Source of the DNA: Isoetes taiwanensis
Taxonomy: Eukaryota; Streptophyta; Lycopodiopsida; Isoetales; Isoetaceae
Assembly: GCA_021234155.1 (NCBI GenBank)
Contig: JAJEKV010000541.1
Span: 62,001-126,000, forward strand
DNA: 64,000 nt
Reading direction: 5' to 3'
The stretch's first letter is position 1. Every line of letters starts with the position of its first letter. A program made the translations under genes and the position numbers. Positions 1-11,487 of this stretch are shown piece after piece. A model generated the notes under the pieces. The model was not told the DNA's origin. It did not search any database and saw only the letters and a list, made by a program, of their open reading frames with translations.

Positions 1-960
1 CGGAGGTACATTGTTGAATGGAGATGGGCCACCATATCTTGTGCCGGCAAATGTTATTGCGGCTTCTTCACAAGGAGTTAGGATTCAACCATGTCTTTAG
101 AGCCGGTGAAATTACGCAAACCCATGTGTGTCACCACGTTTTGTGAAGAGGAGTAGATCTTTGCAAGGTCGTCTTCATTTGTAGTGACGTCTTGGTGGGA
201 GAAGCGATGGAGAATCTCCAGATCTTGGAGCGTCTTTGTATTCCTCGTTTGTGTAAGTAAAGAAGGAGAAACCTACAAATAGGCGAGGTAGTGCATTGCG
301 AAAAATTTGCCGGTCGAGCCTCTGTAGTGTAGGGGATGGTACAAAAGGTGGTGGAAGATTGCTACGATTACCAAGTGTGAGGCTATGAAAGGAGGTAGCA
401 GCCGGTTTCCTACTAGACTTGGAGAGGGTTGGAAAGGTGGTGGCAGTCTACTAGTTACTGGACTCGGAGTGTCTTCGAGAAGCAACAAAGACCTTGTCGA
501 GGTAGAAGTTGAAGAAGCATCTGCTTTATGTGTTCCATCTGAAGTAGCGGTACTTGGGGAAACAAATGGTGGTGGAAGTTTGTTCACGAAGCGGTTAACC
601 ATCTTAAAGAACTGCAAAAAATTATGGACTTGTTAGTAACTCACAAGGCGGTTGGACTAATGATATACGAGAATACAAATGCTATTCCGGAATACTGTTT
701 TGTGTACAACATTTTCCGTTTGTGTGCATGAATCCTATTCTAGAATACACTTGTCCAGACTGTCTGGACATGAAGTATTCCACTTTACATAGAAAAAGAC
801 AACTGACAATAGCCTACCTTTAAAAAGGAAAATTGAGCGCCTCTGTTGCGTATTCCGCTTTTAGAGATTTAGTCGCCAACCCGAGCGCCTTCCAATCTAT
901 ATTGATTTGCTGTATTCCATTTTACATAGCAAAAATTATGGACAGGTAAGCATGTAAAGC
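1..960. other. Left-edge sequence without a recognisable gene
   Basis: I recognise no gene here. Open frames of 80-115 codons exist on both strands between about 270 and 640, but they overlap one another. Their apparent protein repetition comes from a degenerate G-rich motif (GGTGGTGG followed by AAG or CAG) seen near 347, 396, 436 and 565. From about 680 the sequence already contains short palindromes built on ATTCCGGAAT or ATTCTAGAAT (about 686 and 732), which are outliers of the dense array starting at 1002. Confidence 0.4.
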
Positions 961-1001
961 ACATAGTACGTCTTTTATCCCCATGTTAGTTTAATTTTGT
1001 G

Positions 1002-1360
1002 GGCAAAGTGTATTCCGGAATACACTTTGCCTTCAGTCAGAAGGGCAAAGTGTATTCCGGAATACACTTTGCCTTCAGTCATAAGGGCAAAGTGTATTCC
1101 AGTGTATTCCGGAATACACTTTGCCCTAATACACTTTGCCCTTATGACTGAAGGCAAAGTGAGGTAAAGTGTATTCCGGAATACACTTTACCTCACTTTG
1201 CCTTCAGTCAAAAGAGCAAAGTGTATTCCAGAATACACTTTGCCCTTCAGGTCAAAGGCAAGTGTATTCCGGAATACACTTTGCCCTTCAGGTCAAAGGC
1301 AAGTGTATTCCGGAATACACTTTGCCCTTTTGACTGAAGGCAAAGTGTATTCCGGAATAA
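1002..1360. repeat. Array of 30-bp palindromes centred on TTCCGGAA
   Basis: About eight palindromic units lie head to tail. The commonest is a perfect 30-bp palindrome that begins GGCAAAGTGTATTCC and mirrors itself (for example 1002-1031 and 1044-1073). Units are separated by 12-14 bases of the type TTCAGTCANAAGG. At 1141-1214 the array contains a 74-bp dyad of two 37-base arms with no loop and a single mismatch, whose axis lies between 1177 and 1178. Some units are shortened or have an internally duplicated half (1086-1125). The array ends within a last unit at about 1360. It is not a CRISPR: the repeats are self-complementary and the spacers are near-identical. A replication slip-prone satellite or the remains of nested foldback elements are the likely explanations. 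Confidence 0.9.
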
Positions 1361-2205
1361 GAATCTTGGATTTTTGGGAAATAATGCCCTTTTTTTTGTT
1401 GTTTTTAGCTTACGAAAACCACTTTTTAGTTAATTAAGAACATGAAAAAGCATGTTTGTGCGTCTATTTTCTAGCTGTTTTTTCTTCTTTTTGCTTGCAT
1501 TTAACACACAAATTTTCAATTCTTATTATGGAATACAGTTTTCATCCCTTTTCAACTCTTAACAGTGTTGTCTTAAACATTTCTGTGGCAGGCAAGAAGG
1601 AAGCAAGAGGGCACCAAAGAAAGTGCTGAAGATAGTCAAGCGGCCACATCCAATGAAGCGGGCCCGACACTGGGGCGAGCCTGCGATTTATGAAAATTTT
1701 CAAACGCAGATGGTTCGTAACCGGGTGCAGCGGCAAGTATAGCACCGACATTTCTACACGCTTGCAAGAGCCCCACGGGAACAAACGATCACGCCGACTC
1801 GAGTTTGTCAACCTTGGGACAATAAAAATGTCTCCGAGATTGCCTGGACAAGGAGGTCAAGCTGGGAGGCTATCCTTCAAAACCTCCTGGGCTGCATTGT
1901 TGCGAGACCTTGCAAGCTTTAGAATTGGGTTGCAAACCACGGGCACTATACAAATACATTTCACATTACCGGAGCAAACGGCTTTGGCTACAATTAATAT
2001 TGTGTTTGTTCTAGTCGAGGCGAGAACTTTCCGCCGCTGAATCGGGAAAGCATGAGGTAGCAGTGAAGAATCACCGCTAGTACCGAGGGAAACAGATGGA
2101 AGTTCGAGGAAGAAGTAGAGGAGCAGCCCCCAGAGCAGCTCAAGAAACTTAGCAGTGCCAAGAAACACTCGGGGCTAAGGAAAAAAAAGGAAGGTAAGGG
2201 AAATT
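1361..2205 (+). other. Sequence upstream of the ParB-like segment
   Basis: A fairly GC-rich stretch with an open frame at 1690-2040 and purine-rich sequence to 2205. It may be the 5' part of the gene whose conserved portion starts at about 2300, because the strand and base composition match, but I recognise no domain in it and several stops separate the frames. Confidence 0.25.
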
Positions 2206-2745
2206 TTGAATAGAAGAAACCCCGAGGAGAGCACAAAGAAAAGAAAAGGAGAAGCAAAAACTCCCGGGGTTGCAATAAAGGAGAAGAAAGTTGACAAGAC
2301 CTCTGAAAGAATAGAGGTAATAAACAGAGAAAAGTTCGTACAAGGGGTGATCTATCTTCCAGTCACATGCATGAGGCTGCCCCCTAAGAATGAAGCTGGT
2401 GAACGGCCACTTCAGGTTCAAAAAATCTACGCTGATCACTTGAGGAACCTGAAGGACCGAATAAGGAGCAATCCCAACGCTCATGTGGCCCCCATTGTGG
2501 TGCTTGTTGACAGGGAGTAGTGCACAAACCCCCAAGACTATGACAAGGAAAATGCAGAGACTTACATGCACTATGTCTTGGGGGGAAACCACAGCTTTAG
2601 AGCCAGACGGCAACTGTATAAATAAAAGAACAACCCGAGATATCTTTCAGTTCTTTGTGCAGTTTACTGTGGCCTGACAGACGAGGAAGCTAAAATTGTG
2701 GCCAATAGCACAACGCAGATAACGAGTACAAACTGAAGATGAGCA
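2206..2745 (+). pseudogene. ParB/sulfiredoxin-like domain protein, broken
   Basis: One reading frame runs from an ATG at 2206 to about 2708, interrupted by TAG at 2518-2520 and TAA at 2623-2625. The reading then continues one base out of frame after about 2709. The first 30 codons are lysine-rich. Then comes a segment shaped like the ParB N-terminal fold: a hydrophobic strand with a basic context (VIYLPVTCMRLPP), a helix (YADHLRNLKDRI) and a strand (HVAPIVVLVD). About 20 codons after the TAG is YVLGGNHSFRARRQLY, which matches the G-x-H-R/S signature loop of ParB-like proteins. After the TAA there is a conserved-looking stretch, YCGLTDEEAKIVANS, with an HN that needs the +1 shift. The similarity to ParB/Srx-type domains is my judgement from the motif pattern; the cellular role is unknown. 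The gene is cut off downstream by a microsatellite. Compare the exons at 19.8-20.2 kb and the methyltransferase-like exon at 28.6-29.0 kb, which may belong to the same gene. Confidence 0.5.
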
Positions 2746-2766
2746 TTGTGCACAGGGAGTACGTTA

Positions 2767-2950
2767 TCTCCTATCCTATCCTATCCTATCCTATCCTATC
2801 CTATCCTATCCTATCCTATCCTATCCCATCCTATCCTACTCCCTACTCCCTACCTTACTCCTACTCCTACTCCTACTCCTACTCCTACTCCTACTCCTAC
2901 TCCTATCCTATCCTATCCTATCCTATCCTATCCTATCCTATCCTATCCTA
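2767..2950. repeat. Compound microsatellite (CCTAT)n-(TCCTAC)n-(CCTAT)n
   Basis: A pentanucleotide run (CCTAT, 2767-2830) changes through a few variant units into a hexanucleotide run (TCCTAC, about 2836-2905) and back to the pentanucleotide (to 2950). Long Ser/Tyr/Pro open frames across it are by-products of the repeat and are not genes. Confidence 0.97.
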
Positions 2951-3194
2951 CATATATAAAAATATGTTAGCTGTGGGAAAAGTGACGTGGATTGAGGACA
3001 TAAATGCACGTGGCCGACAAAAAAGATGACGTGGACGTATCGAAAAAATCCAAGTGGATGAGAGTGCTGAATGAGCGAAGGCAGAGAGAAATGTAGACAG
3101 GATTCACGACGGGAGAAGGGAGAGGCGAACGGAGCTAAGGGAGTCGTTTGGTGCAGCAATTCCGTTGTAGATGCCGGAATCTATTTAGGGAGAT

Positions 3195-3690
3195 AGGGTA
3201 GCGAATTTAGGAAGGACGGGGGATTCCAGGTAAAACTGAACTCTTTGGAAGGGTCGAAGCAAAAGTAGAGACGCCTAATGTTCGTTTTTCCCTGTCAGGG
3301 ATGGTGTAAAGTCAAGATTAGATAAGTGGAGACGGAAGTATCGACTTAGGGTAAGAATATAATCGAGGTGAAATTTTGCTGTTTTTGCTTCTCTGTTTTT
3401 TACTGTGGTGTATTTGTGGCTGCTGTGGATAGTATCGAGGTAGCCCAGAATAGAAGAGCAGTGGAGAAAAGGAAGGAATTCGGAAAGAGGCAGTTTAGGT
3501 AAGAACATGAACAGAACGAAGTTTTACTGTTGTTTTTTTTGTTTTTGTGTACGTACACAGGAATGAATTGCTTATGTGATGATATGCTATCTTTCTCCGT
3601 TAGGAATATCGTTGGTTTGGAGTAGAATAAATGGAGGGAAAAGGATAATTGAAAAGGGAAGGAGCGATTCCAGGTAAGGGTTTCTTCGTG
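3195..3690 (+). repeat. Repeated exon-like modules ending in splice donors
   Basis: Four purine-rich blocks each end in a good plant 5' splice site: CCAGGTAAA at about 3228, TTAGGGTAAG at about 3346, TTTAGGTAAG at about 3495 and CCAGGTAAG at about 3669. The last three are followed by similar T-rich, intron-like stretches (compare 3350-3405 with 3500-3550). The spacing is roughly 150-170 bases. No block has a convincing reading frame. This could be a duplicated non-coding exon or a 5' untranslated leader with alternative donors. Confidence 0.4.
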
Positions 3691-4479
3691 CATATGTGTA
3701 AGATTAAGTTGCTTATCTTGATGTATACTTTAAAGTTTTCTGTTCTCCATAGATGCGTAGTAGATGTGTAGGATGATAATATATTAGATACATACCTAAG
3801 TTAATCTTATTCTGAACTAGACGATCGAGCATAGCGACGGATTGTAGTAATATTAGGAGAAAGATGTTGGATGAGCGAGCAAAGAAAAGGGGGCGTCCAA
3901 GGGAAAAAAGTTTAGATGATCAGGATGTTGAGAGAAATAAGAAATATGTAGCACAATAATAGGGGGTTTTCTTTGTGTTTTTGTACGCTTTTCACAAAGG
4001 TTTTCCTAAGATTTCATAGCGTATTCGAATGGATGTACTAATGCGTACATCTAGAGTGCACCATTTCTTAGTCGTTGATTTAGTTTTTTTTTTTCAATGG
4101 TCCAACATCCAAGGGCTCACAACAAAAGCCCTCTTTATTTTAGTGGCTGAACATGCAAGCCTCGTGGATAGCATTTTAGGGCAAATCCAGAGGAGAGCTA
4201 GAGGTTTCATCTGCAGCCGAGCTTCAGGGAGTTTGGGAGTTCTCGAGTTCGGGTGTTTTTCTTTCTAAAATTTGTGAGCCACAGTTCATTGAGCAATTTG
4301 TAAATTCTAGGATTGCCAATTTTTAGTTGGCGGAGATGGGTTTTTCACAGGTAGGAAGAATTTTGAGGCACCAAAAGATCATATGAGTTTTGGTTAGCAA
4401 GGGCGGAAAGCGATTCATAAATGGAAACCAAAGCTTTAACGGGCAACATAGGGCTTTTATTGCACTATCTAAAACAATG
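3691..4479. other. No recognisable gene
   Basis: AT-rich sequence. An open frame at 4029-4268 has no features I recognise. The 3' part could be the 5' flank or an intron of the ETF-QO remnant that follows. Confidence 0.4.
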
Positions 4480-5800
4480 AGAAAAAGGGAGTCTATGGAT
4501 TATGATGTAGTTATAGTTGGAGGTGAACCTCTTTGGCTTAGCTGCCGCTATTAAGATAAAGCAACTGCGGCATGTCTCGTGAAAGCAAGGAACTCTCGTG
4601 TGTGGAAAAAGGAGCTGAAATGCTAATTTTATCCAAGAATTGATGGGATTAAAGTTAACATGATTGATGGTAGATAATAGGATTCCTTATTTTACCATCA
4701 TGACAAGTGTTGCTATTGGTTCAAAGCTCACATTTTATGCGGAAATGTTTTGAACCAAGAGCACTGAAAGCAAACTCTCTTCCCGATTGGAAAGAACAAG
4801 GGTTGCTCACTATGCCCCGCTACTCTTCTTTTTTCTTCTACATAGTCTGAATCAAGTTCTTTTGCATTTGTGTGTTTTGGATGTAAATGTGACAAAAGAC
4901 AAATTTTGGTTTCTTTCAAGGAAACATGCTTTTAACTTGCCATCACCTTTCAAAAATGATGGCAACTCATTGATCGAGTCCTATTTCGTGTATTTCTTGC
5001 AAACATTTAATTAGTAAAGTGATGCTTATTTACGAACACTTGTAGCGTTATCTTGATAAAACTGTTTTACTTATTCGGGTTTGAGGCAAGCAGAAACCGG
5101 CCGCTAGGAGGCAAAGTTGAGGAATTTGGTGTAGAAATCTATCTTTGGATTTTACGCAGAGGGAAGTCTTGTTAGAGATTTAGCCCTTCTTTCATCAGGG
5201 TTGTGATATCATCATGTTCACCGGCCCCTCACAGGTCTTGTATGATGGGAATCGGGTAAGTGGTATAGCAACCAATGGTCATGGGGATTGCCAAAGATGG
5301 CTCGCAAAAAATCTAGCTTCCAATGTGGGATGGAGTTGCGAGGTATCTTTATTTAGTTCTAGAGTCAAGGTCCGTTTTGCTTGCCATATTCTTTTCGTAA
5401 TTGAACAGGGATCTGCAGGACGCATTACCTTGCTCGAGAAGGTTGTCGTGTTGGTTCTCTTTCCGAGAGGTACTCACCATTCTAACATAATCGCTTTTTA
5501 TCAAAACAACTTTGCTTTGGGGCTGAGTTTTGTTTCAAACGGTCAATCTTTTGGCGAAAGTGATTCATAAATTCTAATTACGTGAAAGGCTGATGCTCAA
5601 GATCGGACATATGCACCGGAATCAAAAAGTTTGTCACGAGACCTTGAATTCGAGATAGATAAGTTTGTCTTTATCAGGCAACTTTTGTGGAGGTATGGGA
5701 GGTGGACGTAAGAAACATCACCTAGTTTTGTGCTTCATACAATTGGTTGGCCCTTCACTCTGGGTACCTATGGAGGTTCTTTTCTTTATCACATGTCAAA
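4480..5800 (+). pseudogene. ETFQO: Electron transfer flavoprotein-ubiquinone oxidoreductase, decayed
   Basis: ETF-QO is an inner mitochondrial membrane FAD and 4Fe-4S enzyme that passes electrons from ETF (fatty-acid and branched-chain amino-acid breakdown) to ubiquinone. Conserved blocks appear in the right order: the FAD-binding start ESMDYDVVIVGG (4490) with GLAAAIKIKQL one frame over; VEKGAE (about 4597); GNV/FEPRAL (about 4740, one base lost between the two parts); KDKFWFLSRKHAFNLPSPF (about 4897); EEFGVEIY (about 5120); VLYDGNRVSGIATN (about 5230) then MGIAKDG; GRITLL and GCRVGSLSER (5418-5470); DAQDRTYA (5593); and VLHTIGWPF...TYGGSFLYHM (5738-5793). Intron-like gaps separate blocks, so this is a genomic copy rather than a retrocopy. 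The mitochondrial presequence, the C-terminal half and the 4Fe-4S cysteines are absent. There are at least five frame changes, some of them at CTG/CAG sites (see findings). Confidence 0.87.
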
Positions 5801-6745
5801 TAGGCGGTATATAATAATCAGCTTAAAGAACCTTTCTTGTGTTGGAACTTCAGTTGTTATGGTTTAACTTTACATGTGTATGCTCGGGCAGTTGCGATTG
5901 GCCCAATTGTTGCTAGCCCCACAGTTTCTATTCGGTTTCTTTTGGGGCTGTGTTGAGAGAATAATGAGGAGTTGAGCTTTGTGCAGTTTGTGTGAAGCTT
6001 AGGAAGCTTGAACTCGAGGATTGTCCTATTCTATCGGGCTGAAATTGCAGCCACGTTAGATCGCTTACAATCGTTGAGAGATACATATGGCCCTAAGGCT
6101 ATGAAGCAAGAAATACAAGTGATTTTCTTGCAATGGGGCCTTAATAGAATACCCTCGAAGTTCTTGTAAAAGTTGTGCTTATTTTGGTGCTCAAGTGCTC
6201 AAGTATTTATGTTTCATTTGAGTTTATGCCCATCGATTTAAGTTGCCTTGCAATTTATAACACCCTATGCAAAGACAAATCTTTAACTTCGATTTACTTG
6301 TGGAGATGTTTGATTATTCCCACAACATATGTATCCAAGATGGCATTTTTAAATATCGACAACATATGTGCCATGGCAAAGCACATGGTTTAAGTGCTCT
6401 TCACGACTATATTGTTTTAGGCAAGGCCTTTGAAGGGCCAAATTTTTTTTAATCTAACACAAACCATTACATCTAATGTTTCCAAGTGTGATATAATGTT
6501 TGTTTTTGCCCTCGAAGGGCAAAATTTTTAAAGTTATAACGCAAACCATTACATTACACACCTTAAAATTAAATTCCCCTTAAACCCCCTTTTCTTTGGG
6601 TGCATATTCACACACGGGGACGAGGGTAGAACTAGGAGCCCTATAATTATGTTTTGTATGTACAAAATCAACACTATATAGTATGTTACCTGAAATCTTA
6701 TAGCATTTTTCAAATCTTATTATACAGTATCATAATTTCTATATA
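5801..6745. other. AT-rich sequence between ETF-QO remnant and Helitron
   Basis: No gene recognised. Two overlapping frames at 6175-6452 show no domain. The segments around 6430-6560 repeat one another in part: 'gaagggccaaattttt' and 'gaagggcaaaattttt' are each followed by a similar string containing CAAACCATTACAT. This suggests a small local duplication. Confidence 0.35.
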
Positions 6746-7007
6746 TCTATACCCCACAAACGAGGAATTTTGTGTACGGTGTAGATTAAGGAATAATGGG
6801 TGAATATGCCTGTTTAACAGCTCTCGTTGCCCGTAATCACCTAGAAAACAAACAAGTAACGAATCAAGCGATGTATTTACATGGCGGCGGCCTTTAGATA
6901 ATAATCTGGTATTTGCAAAACTTGGAGGTGAAATGACGTTTACCTGAAAAAAGTATTAAAAAAATTAGTATGACCAAAATCATGATCGTCTTTGTGAAGT
7001 AGAAAAT

Positions 7008-10000
7008 ATGAGCGGCAAAAATTGTGCAGGTGAGCATTTAGAATATGGCATGAGAAAAAAGGGACGCAAAAAACAAAGTGGTGTGATTAATGGAAATATC
7101 GAGAAGGATGAAGAAAAAGATAGAAGCCTAAAAAGAAGTGGATGCAGCAAAAGTTTTCTTTGGCAGCGATCTCTAGACAATAATCCAGCTTTTAAGGACA
7201 TTGAGGATATTGGTTTGAAATCAATTTCACGGAAAAGATGTCGATCAAAGGGAAGTGAATTGAGCGAAACAGAAAGCAAGTTTGACGAGAAGGAATGTGG
7301 CCACAAGGAAAATTATTGGAAATGATTGGCATCAAAAATGAGAAACAAGAGTGGAAAGAGAGGAGTTAGATGTGAATGGAATAAGAAGTGTGATATTTGT
7401 GGTCTGGAATTGCTAAACGTAGAAAGAAAAGGGTTTTGCTGCAACAATGGAAAATGGAGACTCCCTCGGCTGCCTGAACTGCCGCAATGCATACACGAAT
7501 TATATTCTGATCCTAAATTCTCTAGAGACTCTCGAAAAGTAAATAATTTATTTTGCTTTACTGTTCTTGGTGTGAAAGGGTTATTTGTCCATCTGAAAAT
7601 ACCATCGTCCGTTAGTATTATGGAAAGAACATATCATAGACTATTACCAACTTCACAAGAGGGAAACCCTCTTCGATGATATATATATGATGAATCAGAG
7701 CGATATGACATGGCACGTGCACATCTAGTTAAATTTGAATGGGTATCACAGATAGCTAGCATGCTGAATAGCGTAAATCCATTCGCTCGAGCTTTGGAAA
7801 ATGTTACACAACTTGAAAAAAGGGATGTTATGCTGAGTATTAATGGGACAACTAGCAAGGATGAAATAGCTGCTATTGCCGATGTAAGCGATACTGTTAC
7901 CATCGAACCAAGAAAGGTTGGTTTTTGGTTGCAGCATGAAGGATCACCAAAATTTATAAGTATTTTAGACCCTTTATATGAGACATTACAATATCCATTG
8001 TTCTTCCCGCATGGAACATTAGGCTGGTATCCACGCAATGAATTTAGTCTTTCCCAAATTGAATGGTATAGGCAATGAATATTACATGAACCAAGGCTCG
8101 CCCAATTGGGCCGCCTTTGTGGCGAATATTTAGTTGATATGTTTTCACGGACTGAGGAGGAGAGATTAAATTACATATCAACCGAAGGGTTTACGAAAAA
8201 GAGCAACTCTAATAGAGATGATTTTGGGGACAATAGCAATGATTCAGGGGATGATATTATTCTGCCATCGTCGTTTTTGGGCTGGCGACGGTGGTGTGCA
8301 TCTCAAGTAGCAGACGCACTTGCATTAGCGAGATCAAAGGGACATCCAACCTTTTTTATAACAATGACTACGAATCCGGATTGGCATGAAATTCGTCAAA
8401 AAATAGAGCAGGGTAGAACAGCAGCAGATGTTCCAGTAGTTGTTTGTCGAGCATTCCATGCGCGTTTGCATGAACTTAAACAGCTTTTGAAGCGATATTT
8501 CGGATGTATTTCCTACATAATACATGTTATAGAGTTCCAAAAGAGAGGTTTACCTCACGCACATTTGGTGCTACGGACAGAAATTGATATTCCAATAAGT
8601 CCAATTGACGAAATCATTTGTGCAGAACTACCAGCAGATGTATCTGAGCGTATAAAAGTTGAAAAATATATGATACATTACCATTCATCTAGATGCTCTG
8701 ACGGCAGACCGTGTTGTTGGAATTTTCCTAAACGTATCACTACATCTACTTATATTGATGAAAAGGGTTATGTCCAATACAAAAGAAGACATGAAGAAGA
8801 CAGGTCTATCGTGCCATACAATCAGTTCTTATTGGAGAAATTGGACTGCCACATAACAGTTGACATTGCATCGACTGTCCACATATTCTCATATCTATAC
8901 AGTTATATTTATAAAGGATTTGACTCCGTTAAGTATCAGCTTCGAGCAAAAGACAAGCAATCAAGAACAAAGGCTGTAAATCTTTCTGATGGTCCAGTTG
9001 ACACAAAGAAGTGTGAAGACGGCCAAAAACAAGACCATGAACAGAAACGTCCAAAAAATGAAGTGCATGACTATCTAAATGCACGTTACTTATCCGCAAC
9101 GGAAGCAGCTTGGCGAATACTGGGCTATAATGTTACTAAGAAAACACCGGTTGTTAAATGTCTTCCATTACATTTGCCAGGTGAGAATAAACAGCAATTC
9201 AATAGAAAAGAAAAGTCGTCGTCGCTATCATTGCTAGATAGGTATTTTTTGCGGCCAGATAATTCGGAGTTTGATAATCTAACGTATGTAGAGTACTATG
9301 AAAAATATATGCTGCTTCCCAACAAACTGCATTTGAGAACAGAACAGGATAGTGTTGAGATATACGATGGTCACAATCCAGTTAATATTGTCAGAAATCG
9401 TGGAAATAAAACCTTGGTATGCCGAGTCCGATTATTACTTCCACGTGCAGGTGAGATATTTTATTTGCGGCAATTGCTTCTACACAAACCGTGCAGATCT
9501 TGGACTCATGCGAAAACGGTAAATAATGTGGAATACCCTATATAACAAAAAGCAGCAGAAGCGTTCGGCCTAACAGATGCAACAAATGAGTCTGACTTGG
9601 TTATGGAAGAAGTTGTCAGTTTAGCATTAACACCTAGTCAACTCCGTTTTCTGTTTGCATTGTTGTTAATGGATCAGGCACCTGCAACAGAATTATGGGA
9701 TAAGTATAAAGATGTAATGGCAAAAGATATGATTGACAGGTATATAGATAATCATGAGCTGGCCTACAACGAATGCTTGCATTTGATAAATGAGACATTG
9801 CTTCAACATTCTACAAGTGTTGCTGCGTTCGGACTGCTAATAAAAACATATATGGGTAGAGAAATTCCCAATGAACTTTCCCAATTTGCAGAAATAGACA
9901 CATATAAAACGACCTTTAATCAGATGTTGGCATCATTCAACAAAAATCAGCGACAAGTATTTGATGTTATACAGTCCATGATAGACGGAAAGGATGCTAT

Positions 10001-11300
10001 CAGACCAATTTTCATCGACGGAAAAGCGGGTACAGGTAAAACATACTTGCTTAATGCAGTGTGTTTATATACAAGAGCATCCAAGCTGATAACATTGCCA
10101 TGCGAAACAACAACACTTGCTGCATTACTTTATCCCGGTGGAAGAACAGCTCATTCATTATTCCAGATACCCGTAATAGAAAACAATGTAAATGTGCATT
10201 CATTGATGCCCAAGAAATCTGGATATGCAGACCTCCTCATGAAAAGCAGTGTAATAATATGGGATGAATTTCCAATGGCGAACAAGGCTGTGATTCTGGC
10301 AGTAAATAATCTACTTCAAGATCTATGTGAAAATAAAGAACCATTTGGAGGAAAATGCATCATAACAGCAGGTGATTTTAGACAGGTAGCTCCCATCGTT
10401 CGAGGAGCAGGCAAGACTGCGGCTATCAATGCATCGGTAAAATCATGCAGTTTATGGAATCACTTCGAGGTTCTAACGTTACATGAGCCAGTCCGTAATG
10501 CAGAAGATGAGGAGCTGATAGATTATGTAGACCAAATAGGAGAGGATTTCACAAATCCAACTGTCTCGATGAAATTGTTTGCAACAACCACAAGCCTTGA
10601 TGATGCAGTCAAATTTCTTTATCCATCGGCAATATTGAAAGACTCATCACAATCTGAAAAACGTGCATTCTTATCTGTACTTAATCGTAACGTCGATGAG
10701 TTCAATAAATATGTACTTTCGCTGTTAGAGACAGAAGAAACTAAATACTACAGCTTGGACCATATCACCGAGGATGATCAACGTATTGAAGATCATCCAT
10801 ATGCTAATCCAGATTTTCTAATGCATTTCAAACATCCAGGAATATCAGAGCATGAATTATCTCTCAAAGTTGGTTCCATCTGCCATATAATGAAATCATT
10901 AGACAGAGAAAAAGGATTAGTGAAGAATGCAAGAGTTGTCATCGAAGAACTCCACAAAAGATTTGTGATTGTTAGAGTTGTTGGAAGCACCGCAAAATCA
11001 GCTAATGCACGCCATGCAACATACCGAGTTGATTTTTTTTATCAGCCAGACAACAGACCATGGACAGTTCATAGACGACAGCTCCCTCTTCGACTTGCGT
11101 ATTCTACAACGTTCAATAGTTGCCAAGGTCTTACACTAGATAAGATGGTACTGGATTTGAGAGACGATATGTTTGCACACGGACAACTATATACAGCATT
11201 AACACGCATACGAAGAAAAGAAGATGTTCTTATTCTGTTGCGTGAAGAAAACACATCACTTACAACAACAAACATAGTTTATGAAGAACTACTTCAATAA
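7008..11300 (+). pseudogene. Helitron Rep/helicase, four in-frame stops
   Basis: This is one frame of 1,431 codons with no frameshift but four stops: TGA at 7323, 7677 and 8076, and TAA at 9543. The lysine-rich N-terminus is followed by a zinc-knuckle-like stretch (CDICGLELL...GFCCNNGKWRLP, about 7390). Then come the Rep domain with FFITMTTNPDW (about 8357), the HUH motif RGLPHAH (about 8546) and the tyrosine motif region YLYSYIYKGFD (about 8895; the usual lysine before the second Tyr is Ser). The helicase part has Walker A DGKAGTGKTY (about 10018), IIWDEFPMA (about 10258), GDFRQVAPI (about 10372), FNSCQGLTLD (about 11115) and YTALTRIR (about 11191). The protein nicks, unwinds and copies the element by rolling circle. 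Stops at 7677 and 8076 fit TGG to TGA and CGA to TGA transitions, as expected from cytosine deamination. As it stands it cannot make the full protein. Confidence 0.92.
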
Positions 11301-11487
11301 TCAGATGCAGGTAGGCGCGCTCCATGTCTTTCATTGTTTATAGACCATTAATCAATTAAATTATTATATTGCCATAATATCAATCCCATCTCCTAATTTG
11401 CATTCATGATTATTATCCTTTTTATAACTAAATCATATTTTCTACAAACTACCTCGCAGATCAGCTTACATTCTAAGAATATTTTAC

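Noticed and set aside
1002-1360. CRISPR array
   Set aside because: The repeats are perfect palindromes with nearly identical short spacers, and the window is plant nuclear DNA.
2739-3029. Ser/Tyr/Pro-rich protein
   Set aside because: The frame is produced by the microsatellite.
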